Assembly (NCBI RefSeq): GCF_030408375.1
Contig: NZ_CP046530.1
Location: 1,674,001 to 1,738,000, forward strand
DNA: 64,000 nt
Direction: 5' to 3'
From: Corynebacterium afermentans subsp. lipophilum
GTDB lineage: Bacteria; Actinomycetota; Actinomycetes; Mycobacteriales; Mycobacteriaceae
Shown: piece by piece, positions 17,624-24,953 of the stretch
How the letters are laid out: each line of letters starts with the position of its first letter
How positions within the stretch are numbered: the stretch's first letter is position 1
Notes under the pieces: generated by a model
Seen by the model: only the letters and a program-made list of their open reading frames with translations
The model's database searches: none
Told to the model about the DNA's origin: nothing
Translations under genes and position numbers: made by a program

Positions 17624-18430
17624 CTAGCGGTGCGCCGGTTGGTTCATGGCGTAGTTCGCCGCGGCGTCGCGGACTTTGGCCACGTAGTCGTTGGACTGGT
17701 TGTAGGCGAAAATGGCCTGGCGCCAGCCCTCCTCCGTGGCCAAGTCGCGCGTGGCGCCGCCGGAGTTGCACAGCAGGTTCGCGGCGCCGAGGGCGGCGTC
17801 GTCGATCTGCTGCGGGTCCGGGTGGCCGTCGCCGTTGGCGTCGCGACCGTAGCGCGCCCACGACTCGGGAATGAACTGCATCGGGCCCACGGCGCGGTCG
17901 AACTCGGGGTCGTTATCGAAGGCGCCTTGGTCGGTGTCGGTGACGTGGGCGAAGCCGTCGCCGTCGAGCTTCGGGCCAATGATCGGCGGCTCCGGGTAGC
18001 CGTCCTGGTTTAACTGGGAGTTGTTGAAGTGGCCCGTGTACGTGCCGTGGCGCGTTTCCACCCAACCGATGCCGGCGAGCGTGTTCCACTGCAGGTTGCA
18101 GGCAGGCCAGGACTCGGCGGCGATCAGGGCGGCGTTGGCGTATGCGCGGATGGCCTGGCCGGGGACGTTGGTGGCGTTGCCGATATCCTGCGACCAGTCA
18201 AAGAGCAGGTCGGAGGTGCGGCCGGGGCCGTGGACGTCGATAGGCGGGGGCGCCGCGGCTGCCGGCGGCGGCATGGTGGTGGGCACCGGCTGCAGCGGCT
18301 CGTGGCGGTCCGGGGAGGAAAACGCGGCGATGAGCCACGCCACCAGCGCGACCACCATCACCACGGCGGCGGCCGCGACGAGCACACCCGCGCAGCCGCA
18401 CCCGCGCGCTACTCGCCTGGCTGCTGACAT
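17624..18430 (-). CDS. membrane-anchored lytic transglycosylase
   Basis: A 268-residue protein with an N-terminal membrane anchor (AGVLVAAAAVVMVVALVAWLIAAF, residues 15-38), a proline-rich linker and an SLT-type domain. The catalytic glutamate is expected in LAGIGWVETRHGTYTG; AVGPMQFIPESWARYGRDAN and DDAALGAANLLCNSGG are family motifs. It cleaves peptidoglycan glycan strands at the outer face of the membrane, as inferred for the mycobacterial LpqU group, whose gene is also next to eno. TACACT ends 8 bases before the ATG, so transcription is probably leaderless. Confidence 0.9.
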   Translation of the reverse strand: MSAARRVARGCGCAGVLVAAAAVVMVVALVAWLIAAFSSPDRHEPLQPVPTTMPPPAAAAPPPIDVHGPGRTSDLLFDWSQDIGNATNVPGQAIRAYANAALIAAESWPACNLQWNTLAGIGWVETRHGTYTGHFNNSQLNQDGYPEPPIIGPKLDGDGFAHVTDTDQGAFDNDPEFDRAVGPMQFIPESWARYGRDANGDGHPDPQQIDDAALGAANLLCNSGGATRDLATEEGWRQAIFAYNQSNDYVAKVRDAAANYAMNQPAHR

Positions 18431-18732
18431 GACCGGAGAGTGTACCGCGCGGATGCCCGCGAATGGCTAACACGCCGGTGGCACATACCCGCGTTGGGTT
18501 TTGTCGCAGTTAGCCTGAATTCAGCGGGTGTTTTGGGGCGGGCGGTGGTTGGTCGAGCTGGGGTTTCGCGCGGTCGTTTTTGGGTTTTCATCTACGCGAG
18601 TCAATCCGCATATGTCCACCCCAGCCGGCGAGCTGATTTCTAGCTACTTTGGACACTTTTGCCACACGTGTCACTTGCCTAACATGTATGATTCTCCGCG
18701 ACCTAGTTTCTTCCCCGAAAGGACCCCTCCCA
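18431..18732. other. 302-base divergent intergenic region
   Basis: Holds the promoter of the transglycosylase (TACACT next to its start) and, near 18685-18690, a TATGAT that could be the -10 of the secreted-protein gene at 18733. A small CACGTG-centred palindrome (ACACGTGT, near 18670) lies just upstream of it. I see no gene, tRNA or terminator in the rest; short open frames here have poor codon use. Confidence 0.5.
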
Positions 18733-19149
18733 ATGCGCCGTATCGCAACCCTTGCCGCCGCTGGCCTGATGGCCGCGGCCGCCATCGCCTCCCCCGCCAC
18801 TGCCCAGGCTCAGACGCAGTCGCTCGAGCTGATCAAGCTGCTCAACGGCAACATCGCCACCGCCAACTGCGACGCCCTGCGCGTTGGCCTGACCTCCACC
18901 AACATGGTCGGCCCGGACACCACCCGCTCCCAGCTCGTTTCCAACGTGAACAACGTCGTGGGCACAGACGCCACCCTGCGCCTCGTGTCCGCATCCACGG
19001 TCGGCGCGCTTGCGGACCGCGCTTTGGAGTGCGGCATCGTCAAACCCGACCCGGCCACCCCGATGGACAAGTTCTTCGAGATGAGCTCCCAGATGTCCTC
19101 CCAGGCCAACCTGCCGGAGATCCGCAACTACATCGGCGCGCTGCGCTAA
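18733..19149 (+). CDS. small secreted protein, function unknown
   Basis: A 138-residue protein with a clear signal peptide (RRIATLAAAGLMAAAAIASP, cleavage expected after ATAQA) and a short mature domain of about 110 residues with two cysteines (NCDAL and LECGI) that could form a disulphide. ATG 18733 follows AAAGGA at 10 bases. A TATGAT hexamer upstream gives a leadered transcript. I do not recognise the mature domain. The gene ends 13 bases before the convergent mazG. Confidence 0.8.
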   Translation: MRRIATLAAAGLMAAAAIASPATAQAQTQSLELIKLLNGNIATANCDALRVGLTSTNMVGPDTTRSQLVSNVNNVVGTDATLRLVSASTVGALADRALECGIVKPDPATPMDKFFEMSSQMSSQANLPEIRNYIGALR

Positions 19150-19162
19150 TTCAGCTCCGCGG

Positions 19163-19768
19163 CTAGCGCTTCTCGGCGGCCTTGCCTTCCTCCCACAACC
19201 GGTCCTGGGTGGCTTTGTCCACGGGGCCGGTTGAACCGTCGAAAAGATAGGGCGCGCGGCGGCGCATCTTCTGCACAAACGCGTCGGCCACGTCACCGAA
19301 GTCGAACGCGCCGGACTCCGACGCGATCTCGGAGTGGAACAGGATTTGGAGCAGCAGGTCGGACAGTTCGGACTTTAGATCGTCGATAGGCAATTTGTGC
19401 TCGATTGCCTGCGCGACCTCCTCAGCCTCCTCCCGCAGAAACGGCAGGAGGCTTTCGTGCGTCATCGCCTGCTCCCACTCGCCGCGGCGGCGCGCGGCGT
19501 GCATCGTGCGGGTGGCCTCGAAGACAGGGTCGTCGAGACTGGCGACGCGTTCCGTGGCCGCGCCGTCTTCCTGCCAGCGCAGGACCTCCGGGTCGTCCGG
19601 GTCGGTGGAAATCAGCCACTTCTCCGGGCCGCCTTCGACGTTGAGGGCCCAGCGGACGTCGACAGGCACCTCAGGCGTGAAGGCGACATCGCCCCTGATG
19701 TGGCCGGCGAGGTTCAGGGGGATGAGGGAGGGCCAGCGGGGGTCGAGAAGCAGGACGGTTGCGGTCAT
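19163..19768 (-). CDS. mazG: MazG-family nucleoside triphosphate pyrophosphohydrolase
   Basis: A 201-residue protein with a poorly conserved N-terminal half and a C-terminal MazG domain: LLPFLREEAEEVAQAIEH and LKSELSDLLLQILFHSEIA supply the E-E-x-x-E plus E-x-x-D metal-binding pattern. It removes non-canonical or oxidised nucleotides. ATG 19768 is used because TAGACT ends 8 bases before it (leaderless layout) and the longer reading to 19804 would overlap the divergent gene. Neighbour to a glycosylase-fold protein, which would fit nucleotide-pool or oxidative-damage hygiene. Confidence 0.9.
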   Translation of the reverse strand: MTATVLLLDPRWPSLIPLNLAGHIRGDVAFTPEVPVDVRWALNVEGGPEKWLISTDPDDPEVLRWQEDGAATERVASLDDPVFEATRTMHAARRRGEWEQAMTHESLLPFLREEAEEVAQAIEHKLPIDDLKSELSDLLLQILFHSEIASESGAFDFGDVADAFVQKMRRRAPYLFDGSTGPVDKATQDRLWEEGKAAEKR

Positions 19769-19793
19769 GGTGGGCAAGTCTAAGGGCTCTAAG

Positions 19794-20447
19794 ATGGAGC
19801 GCATGACTCAGATTGCTCAAGCCCTCGAGACCGTCAAGCCCACCGCGCAGGACGTGCTGGGCGACTCCGTGACCTTCTCCCCCATCCGCTGGAAAACCGG
19901 CTGGCCACACCACCTGCGCCGCGTGCCGCCGTTCCGCGACGACGCCACCGCCTCCATCACCCGCTCCGAAGTCTTCGCGTTCGGCGCGGACGTGCGTGAG
20001 TCGGGTTTTGCGCGCGAGCAGATCATCGACTTTTTGGGCGCCTGCTTCGCCTACGTTGCCGGCCAGTCCAACCAGGTGATGCAGATGCAGGCGTTTTTGC
20101 GCAACAAGGGGAAGGCGGCTCAGCTTCTGGCGGCGGTGCGGAAGTTGGACGGCGTCGGCGCCGTTGACGCTTACGGTGCTTTGGTCGCGACTGGGCTGCC
20201 ACCGAAGTTCGCGTCCGCTGTGGCGTACTTCCTGGCCGGCGAGCAGGAGGCCGGGGAGGCGTCGAAGCCGGTGATCATCTGCTCTAACCGTGCGCGCGTC
20301 GCCGGTTTGTCGTCGGAGGGTGACTGGTCTGCCGAGGAGTACGGCGAGTACCTCGAGGCGTTGAAGGCGGCGCGCGACGCTTACGACGCCGAGCTGCCGC
20401 TGGATGCCGTCGAGTGGTCACTGCGGGAGTTCGCCCGCCGCTCCTAG
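19794..20447 (+). CDS. 8-oxoguanine DNA glycosylase OGG-fold protein
   Basis: A 217-residue protein whose middle (FLRNKGKAAQLLAAVRKLDG, then ALVATGLPPKFASAVAYFLAG) looks like the helix-hairpin-helix region of OGG-fold glycosylases; KPVIICSNRARVAGL follows. The family name is a database-style assignment from memory and catalytic activity is not shown by the sequence. ATG 19794 has AAGGG spaced 7 bases; ATG 19803 is the alternative. The start lies only 25 bases from that of the divergent mazG, so the two probably share control. A terminator follows. Confidence 0.7.
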   Translation: MERMTQIAQALETVKPTAQDVLGDSVTFSPIRWKTGWPHHLRRVPPFRDDATASITRSEVFAFGADVRESGFAREQIIDFLGACFAYVAGQSNQVMQMQAFLRNKGKAAQLLAAVRKLDGVGAVDAYGALVATGLPPKFASAVAYFLAGEQEAGEASKPVIICSNRARVAGLSSEGDWSAEEYGEYLEALKAARDAYDAELPLDAVEWSLREFARRS

Positions 20448-20468
20448 TAGGGGGAATGTGTGCGATCC

Positions 20469-20510
20469 GGCGAGCTCAGGGAAAACCTGAATTCGCCGGG
20501 TTTTTGTTTT
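20469..20510 (+). terminator. intrinsic terminator
   Basis: GGCGAGCTCAGG and CCTGAATTCGCC form a 12-position stem (one mismatch, one G-U) around GAAAA, followed by GGGTTTTTGTTTT. It ends the OGG-fold gene. The T-tract runs straight into the first codons of the truncated hicA frame. Confidence 0.9.
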
Positions 20511-20511
20511 A

Positions 20512-20676
20512 GCGATATCCCACCATGCGAAGACAACCGAGCAGGAACTCACCATCAAAGAAGGCGGAAGCCACACACGCATATGGGTCGGTGGCCGCTA
20601 CACGACTGTTCCCAGGCATCGAGAAATTCCCGATCTCGCCGCCCAAAAGATTTATAAGCAGATTGGACTGAAATAA
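20512..20676 (+). pseudogene. HicA-like toxin lacking a start codon
   Basis: This frame encodes IKEGGSHTRIWVGG followed by TTVPRHREIPDLAAQKIYKQ and stops at TAA 20674, two bases before the hicB start. The G-x-H fold centre and T-V-P-R-H-x-E-I motif are those of HicA mRNA interferases. Going upstream there is no ATG, GTG or TTG before an in-frame TGA in the terminator at 20469-20510. Usual HicA proteins have roughly 5-10 more N-terminal residues. It is either 5'-truncated and silent, or uses a rare start such as ATA 20515. Confidence 0.7.
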
Positions 20677-20678
20677 CG

Positions 20679-21068
20679 ATGAACTGTTTTACCGCGACTG
20701 TCCAACGTGACTCCGGCTGGTGGGTCGGCCAACTCGATCAAGCCCCTGGTGTCATTGTCCAAGCACGTCGCCTTGATCAGATTGAAGACGAATTCAAAGA
20801 TGCCCTTGGACTTTTTCCCGAGTTGACCCACGATGCAGAGTCCGCCCAGATCGAACTCGCCATCGGTGGCGAAGCGGAAAAGGCGGCGCTTTCAGCACGA
20901 GACGAGCTCGAAGAGCTGCGTCGGCAAGAACACGATCAACTGGGGAAAATCGCCCAGCACGCGAAAGAACTCTCTGAACGCGGTTACAACTACCGTGACA
21001 TCGCCTACCTTCTGGGCATCAGCTACGGCCGAGTCGGGCAGATTCTCAAACAGCACTCCGCAGCGTAA
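20679..21068 (+). CDS. HicB-like antitoxin with C-terminal HTH
   Basis: A 129-residue protein with an N-terminal HicB-type partial RNase H fold (CFTATVQRDSGWWVGQLDQA, then PGVIVQARRLDQIEDEFKDA) and a C-terminal helix-turn-helix (GYNYRDIAYLLGISYGRVGQ). HicB proteins mask HicA and repress the operon. It directly follows the HicA-like frame by two bases. The toxin frame seems broken, so this may now be an orphan antitoxin. No strong ribosome site is seen; coupling to the upstream frame may be needed. Confidence 0.8.
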   Translation: MNCFTATVQRDSGWWVGQLDQAPGVIVQARRLDQIEDEFKDALGLFPELTHDAESAQIELAIGGEAEKAALSARDELEELRRQEHDQLGKIAQHAKELSERGYNYRDIAYLLGISYGRVGQILKQHSAA

Positions 21069-21123
21069 GGCCAATGATTGACCCGGTTTCGGGGGTTTCG
21101 CCCGACCTGCCGCGGCCGCACGC

Positions 21124-21192
21124 AAACCGGCTACCCACAACCGGCTACCAGCAGTTTTTCTGCATGGTAGCCGGTTGTAGGTAACCGGTTTC
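21124..21192. repeat. long imperfect hairpin between hicB and dnaG
   Basis: Two arms of about 31 bases, each containing AACCGGCTACC-type units twice, pair around a TTTTT loop; only about three positions differ. It lies in the convergent spacer between hicB and dnaG and could end transcription from both sides, but it has no clear T-tract and its internal duplication is unusual for a terminator. Confidence 0.7.
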
Positions 21193-21269
21193 CTCATGTG
21201 GGCCGGCTCCTTGCGAAGGGCCCACCCAATTTTTTCGTCCGGCACCACTCGCACACGGATGGTGTGTTT

Positions 21270-21301
21270 TTGGAATGTGGCAAATATTTGCCACATTCCA
21301 A
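21270..21301. repeat. perfect 32-base palindrome
   Basis: TTGGAATGTGGCAAAT is followed at once by its exact reverse complement, with no spacer (centre AAT/ATT). It lies 20 bases past the dnaG stop. A spacerless 32-base palindrome is an unusual terminator and could be a protein-binding or recombination site. T-runs occur on the left side only for minus-strand transcripts leaving dnaG. Confidence 0.8.
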
Positions 21302-21320
21302 TTTCGGTATAACCGCGCCC

Positions 21321-23321
21321 CTACCGGTTGCCGCGGAAGGCGCGGTCATTGAGGTCGCGACGGGCCTGCTCCAGTGCGACGAGGTCGGAAAACAGGGCGT
21401 TGTAGGCCTCTTCGTCGTCGGAAGGCCGCATGCGCTGGAGCTGCGACTTCAGCTGCGCGATCTGCTGGCCCACGCGGGTTTCCTGCAGGCGAGACAGCAC
21501 GGAGTCGGCGTATTCGTACAGGTCGTCGGCGTGGATGGGTTCGACGGCCAGCTCGGAGACGAAGTTGCGGCCAGCGTAATCGCGCATCTCGCCGGCGACC
21601 GCGGCGAGGAAGTTCGAGGCGTCGGGGGCGGCGTCATCGGCGCCGTCGGCACTAGCGGCACCACCGCCGCCACTAGCGCCCGCCGCTGCTGCCGCCGCCC
21701 CGGCGCGGGCGCAGCCGCCGGCGGCGGTGATGGCATCGCGGACCTGGTGGTACGCGTCGTGGGTGAAGGCGTCCGGGTTAATGCCGTCGAAGTAGTTGCC
21801 GGCCGCGGCCGGGTGCTGCAGGGCCAGCTTTAACGCTTCGCGCTGGGGCCACAGCACCGGGTCGTCGGGACGCGGCGGGATGAGGATCTCGGACTGAGCG
21901 CCGGAGCTGTCCGGGCCGACGCCGCCACCGGCGGCGGCACCAGCAGACGCAGCCGGGTCCTTCGGCGCGCGCTTCTGCTTCTTCGGCTTCTTGGCCTCGG
22001 CGCGGACCTGCTCCAGCACCTCGTCCGGGTTCGGCCAGCCGACCCAGCCGGCGAGGCGGCGGGCGTACTCCTGTTGGAGCACTTTGTCGGAGATGGTGGC
22101 GACGACGGGGACGGTGCGTCGTAAGGCTTGCACTCGCCCTTCGGCGGAATCCAACGAGTAGTCCTTTAATAGCGACTCGATGACGAACTCGTACACCGGC
22201 ACGCGGGAGGCCACGAGGTCGCGCAGGGCCCCGTCGCCACGCGCGAGGCGCAGGTCGCAGGGGTCCATGCCGTCCGGGGCGACTGCGACGAAGGACTGGG
22301 CGCCGAACTCCGCGTCCGTCTCAAAGGCGCGCATGGCGGCCTTGCGGCCGGCCTCGTCGCCGTCGAAGGTGTAGATCAGCTCGCCGCGGAAGAAACTGTC
22401 GTCGAGCATGAGGCGGCGGATCAGGCTCATGTGGTCGCCGCCGAACGCGGTGCCGCAGGTGGCCACCGCCGTATCCACGCCCGCGGCGTGCATGGCCATC
22501 ACGTCCGTGTAGCCCTCCACCACCACCGTCTGGTGCTTTTCCGCGATGTTCTTCTTCGCCTTATCGATGCCGAAGAGCACTTTAGACTTGTGGTACAGCA
22601 GCGTGTCCTGGGTGTTGATGTACTTGCCCAGGCGGTCGTCCTCGAACAGCTTGCGGGCGCCGAAGCCGATGACGTTGCCGGCGGTGTCCTTGATCGGCCA
22701 GATCAAACGGCCGCGGAACTTATCGATCGGCCCGCGTTTGCCCATCGAGGACAGGCCGGCGTCGATAAGCTCTTGCACCTCAAAGCCCTTGCGCAACAGG
22801 CGCTTCGTCATCGGGTCCCACGCGTAGGGGGCGTAGCCGCATTCGAAGTCGTAGATCAGCTCGCGGGAAAAACCGCGCTTGAGCAGCATCTCGCGCGCAG
22901 GGGCGGCGTCTTCCGTTTCCAGCTGCTCGCGGAAAAACTCGTGCGCAGCCTTGTTCGCCGCCAAAAGCCGCTGTCGCGTGCCGCGGTCCACCTTGCGGGC
23001 GCCGGTGGATCCGCCCTGGTAATTGATGTGGTAGCCGATGTGATCCGCCACCGCCTCCACGGCCTCGGGGAAGCTCAGCTGCTCCATCTCCATGAGGAAG
23101 CTGAAGACGTCGCCACCCTTGCCCGTGGAAAAGCAGTGGTAGTAGCCGTGCGCGGGGCGGACGTGGAAGCTCGGGGTGCGCTCGTCCTTGAACGGGCTCA
23201 AACCCTTCAACGAGTCGTGACCGGCAGGTTTGAGCTGCACGTACTCGCCGACAATCTCGTCGAGCGGCGCGCGCTGACGGATAGCCTCAATATCGCTATC
23301 CGGAATTCTGCCCCTAGCCAT
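21321..23321 (-). CDS. dnaG: DNA primase
   Basis: Makes RNA primers at the replication fork. The 666-residue protein has the N-terminal zinc-domain framework, the RNA polymerase core (RGRLIWPIKDTAGNVIGFGA) and the TOPRIM motifs VVVEGYTDVMAMHAAGVDTA and ELIYTFDGDEAGRKA, then a C-terminal helicase-binding domain with Ala/Gly-rich linkers. Three of four expected zinc ligands are missing: the usual C-P-F-H reads S42-P-F-K45, and C-F-G-C reads C63-F-S-T66. ATG 23321 is supported by TAGAGT ending 7 bases upstream. A CGTCGATAAGC motif lies inside. Confidence 0.96.
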   Translation of the reverse strand: MARGRIPDSDIEAIRQRAPLDEIVGEYVQLKPAGHDSLKGLSPFKDERTPSFHVRPAHGYYHCFSTGKGGDVFSFLMEMEQLSFPEAVEAVADHIGYHINYQGGSTGARKVDRGTRQRLLAANKAAHEFFREQLETEDAAPAREMLLKRGFSRELIYDFECGYAPYAWDPMTKRLLRKGFEVQELIDAGLSSMGKRGPIDKFRGRLIWPIKDTAGNVIGFGARKLFEDDRLGKYINTQDTLLYHKSKVLFGIDKAKKNIAEKHQTVVVEGYTDVMAMHAAGVDTAVATCGTAFGGDHMSLIRRLMLDDSFFRGELIYTFDGDEAGRKAAMRAFETDAEFGAQSFVAVAPDGMDPCDLRLARGDGALRDLVASRVPVYEFVIESLLKDYSLDSAEGRVQALRRTVPVVATISDKVLQQEYARRLAGWVGWPNPDEVLEQVRAEAKKPKKQKRAPKDPAASAGAAAGGGVGPDSSGAQSEILIPPRPDDPVLWPQREALKLALQHPAAAGNYFDGINPDAFTHDAYHQVRDAITAAGGCARAGAAAAAAGASGGGGAASADGADDAAPDASNFLAAVAGEMRDYAGRNFVSELAVEPIHADDLYEYADSVLSRLQETRVGQQIAQLKSQLQRMRPSDDEEAYNALFSDLVALEQARRDLNDRAFRGNR

Positions 23322-23355
23322 GGCGCTCACTCTAGCGCGTGGCACGATATTGCCC

Positions 23356-23748
23356 ATGAAGCGCCTATCCGTCCTGCTCGCGTGCCTGTTTTTGAGCAGT
23401 TGCCTATCGACGCCACCTCCGGCCCCTCCTGAGTCATCGGCTGAGTCAGCTTCCGGGCTGCCCTCGTGCGGCTCGCTTCCTAGCGAAGCCTGGGACACCG
23501 TCGACCTCATCGAAGCCGGCGGCCCCTTCCCCCACCCGGACAACGACGACCGCCGCTTCGGCAACTACGAACGCATCCTCCCCGAGCAGCCGCGCGACTA
23601 CTACCGCGAGTACACCGTGGACACCCCGGGCGTGAACCACCGCGGCGCGCGCCGCATCGTCACCGGCGGCGGCTCGGACGGCCACGTCGACGAGTGGTTC
23701 TACACCGCCGACCACTACGAATCCTTCTGCGAAATGGAGGTCAACTAA
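23356..23748 (+). CDS. lipoprotein guanyl-specific RNase (RNase Sa/barnase type)
   Basis: A 130-residue precursor with a lipoprotein signal (KRLSVLLACLFLSSC, lipobox LSSC) and a microbial RNase domain matching RNase Sa: AWDTVDLIEAGGPFPHPDND, catalytic glutamate in YREYTVDTPG, arginines in RGARRIVTGG and catalytic histidine in YTADHYESF. It should cleave RNA after G outside the membrane while tethered by lipid. The gene overlaps its barstar gene by one base (TAATG). It is divergent from dnaG, 34 bases away. Confidence 0.92.
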   Translation: MKRLSVLLACLFLSSCLSTPPPAPPESSAESASGLPSCGSLPSEAWDTVDLIEAGGPFPHPDNDDRRFGNYERILPEQPRDYYREYTVDTPGVNHRGARRIVTGGGSDGHVDEWFYTADHYESFCEMEVN

Positions 23749-24020
23749 TGCCCGCTGTTTTTGTGATGCGCCCGGTGCGCTCGATCGAGGACCTCGGCGC
23801 CGCCATCATCGCCGCCGTCTACGGCGCGGGCGCGGCTACGTCCCCCGACGGTGCGTCCCCAGACGCCCGCCCGGTGCCGCGCAACCTCGACGCCCTGGCC
23901 GACCTGTTGCGCGAGACCCGCGTGAAACGTGTGGTGGTGACGGATTGGGGGATTCCGGAGGCGTCGATAGGCGGGCTGCTCGAAGTGCTTGCCGACGAAG
24001 GCGTCGAGCTTTCCCGCTAG
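23748..24020 (+). CDS. barstar-family RNase inhibitor
   Basis: A 90-residue acidic protein. VFVMRPVRSIEDLGAAI and RNLDALADLLRETRVKRVVV carry the barstar pattern (P/R-N-L-D-A-L-x-D). Barstar proteins bind and block barnase-type RNases in the cytoplasm before export. ATG 23748 lies in a TAATG overlap with the RNase gene and has GGAGG 7 bases upstream, so the inhibitor is made with the toxin. It contains an ATA codon inside a CGTCGATAGGC motif at 23965. It is the obvious immunity partner of the preceding gene. Confidence 0.9.
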   Translation: MPAVFVMRPVRSIEDLGAAIIAAVYGAGAATSPDGASPDARPVPRNLDALADLLRETRVKRVVVTDWGIPEASIGGLLEVLADEGVELSR

Positions 24021-24090
24021 ACCCCTAGTAAGAAACCCCTATTAAGGCCCAAAATGGCGCATACTCGGGCTCTGTTACTAGGGGTTTGCG
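24021..24090. repeat. palindromic intergenic element, copy R1
   Basis: Lies between the convergent barstar and RelE-like genes. AAACCCCTATTAA pairs with TTACTAGGGGTTT (one mismatch) around a loop containing CCCAAAATGGCGCATACTC. Sequence and layout match the elements at 26.1 and 32.6 kb. Confidence 0.8.
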
Positions 24091-24101
24091 GGCGGGAGGG
24101 G

Positions 24102-24452
24102 CTACTTCGTCTCGTTCGGGTGGCTGGTGTGCACGGCCTCGAGGAAGACCGTGCGGCCATCGACGTAGAACCAGATCCGCGCCGAGCCCTTCAGCGTCAG
24201 TTTGTGTTGCCACCGCTCGAACGACTGCCCGCCGCGCTGCACAGTCCCAAGCTCCCCCTTCAGCCGGTAATTGGTGGGAGTGGTTGCCGTCGGGGTCCTG
24301 GTGAGGAAATCCCATGCGTCGGCCATCGGGTTCCGCATGGTCGCCACCAGGTCGCGCCATCCCTTCTTCGCCCCAACCGAGGCGAAGCGGATGTCGTACT
24401 CGACCTTCTTTGAGGGCCGCGGGACCAGCTCCCCCCTCCTCCCGGCCGCCAT
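24102..24452 (-). CDS. RelE/ParE-superfamily-like toxin
   Basis: A 116-residue basic protein with the compact toxin pattern: KKGWRDLVATMRNPMADAWD, TPTNYRLKGELGTV, WQHKLTLKGSARIWFYVDG and C-terminal FLEAVHTSHPNETK, the last like the catalytic tail of RelE-type mRNA interferases. It starts two bases after the stop of the antitoxin gene, so antitoxin is made first. The family call rests on pattern and neighbour, and activity is unproven. Confidence 0.75.
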   Translation of the reverse strand: MAAGRRGELVPRPSKKVEYDIRFASVGAKKGWRDLVATMRNPMADAWDFLTRTPTATTPTNYRLKGELGTVQRGGQSFERWQHKLTLKGSARIWFYVDGRTVFLEAVHTSHPNETK

Positions 24453-24454
24453 CG

Positions 24455-24913
24455 TCAGGGCCGCTCCACCGGCTCATTGTCGTCGAGCCAGTCGGTTTCG
24501 ACATCCCCGAGTCCTGCCGCGATGGCGGTCGCAGTTTCCTTCCACGCGGTGAACTCGGCGAGGGCGAGGTGTGGTTGTTCGGTGGCGAAGGAGGCGCGTG
24601 CTGCGTCGATAAGCTCTTGCGCACATAATTCCCTGTCCGCCTGAGACAGCGCCAACATCCAGGGGAACGCGCGGGCCATTCGCTCGCTGAGGCTGCCGGC
24701 GCCTTCCGTTGCCACGGTGATGAGTTGGGCCGCGAGTTCCAGCAACTGCGCCCGCCGTTGCGCCTCCCGCGCGGACATGAGCACCAGCGACTCCCCGTCG
24801 CGGCGCGTGACCGTGACCGGGTGTTGTTCCGCTTCGGCGAACACCTCGGCGGACCGCTTGCTCAGATCAGAGGAGCGGCGGGAATGCGGTGGAGTTCCTG
24901 CTGCGAGTGTCAT
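24455..24913 (-). CDS. Phd/YefM-like antitoxin with long C-terminus
   Basis: A 152-residue protein whose N-terminal third (SDLSKRSAEVFAEAEQHPVT, then RRDGESLVLMSAREAQ) is a Phd/YefM DNA-binding antitoxin domain. The C-terminal region is longer than in most Phd proteins and helical, ending acidic (DWLDDNEPVERP). TACCCT ends 7 bases before the ATG, indicating a leaderless message. It pairs with the following RelE-like gene. Confidence 0.78.
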   Translation of the reverse strand: MTLAAGTPPHSRRSSDLSKRSAEVFAEAEQHPVTVTRRDGESLVLMSAREAQRRAQLLELAAQLITVATEGAGSLSERMARAFPWMLALSQADRELCAQELIDAARASFATEQPHLALAEFTAWKETATAIAAGLGDVETDWLDDNEPVERP

Positions 24914-24953
24914 AGCCCTAAGGGTATTCGGAATGTATTCGGAAGTCGAGGGC

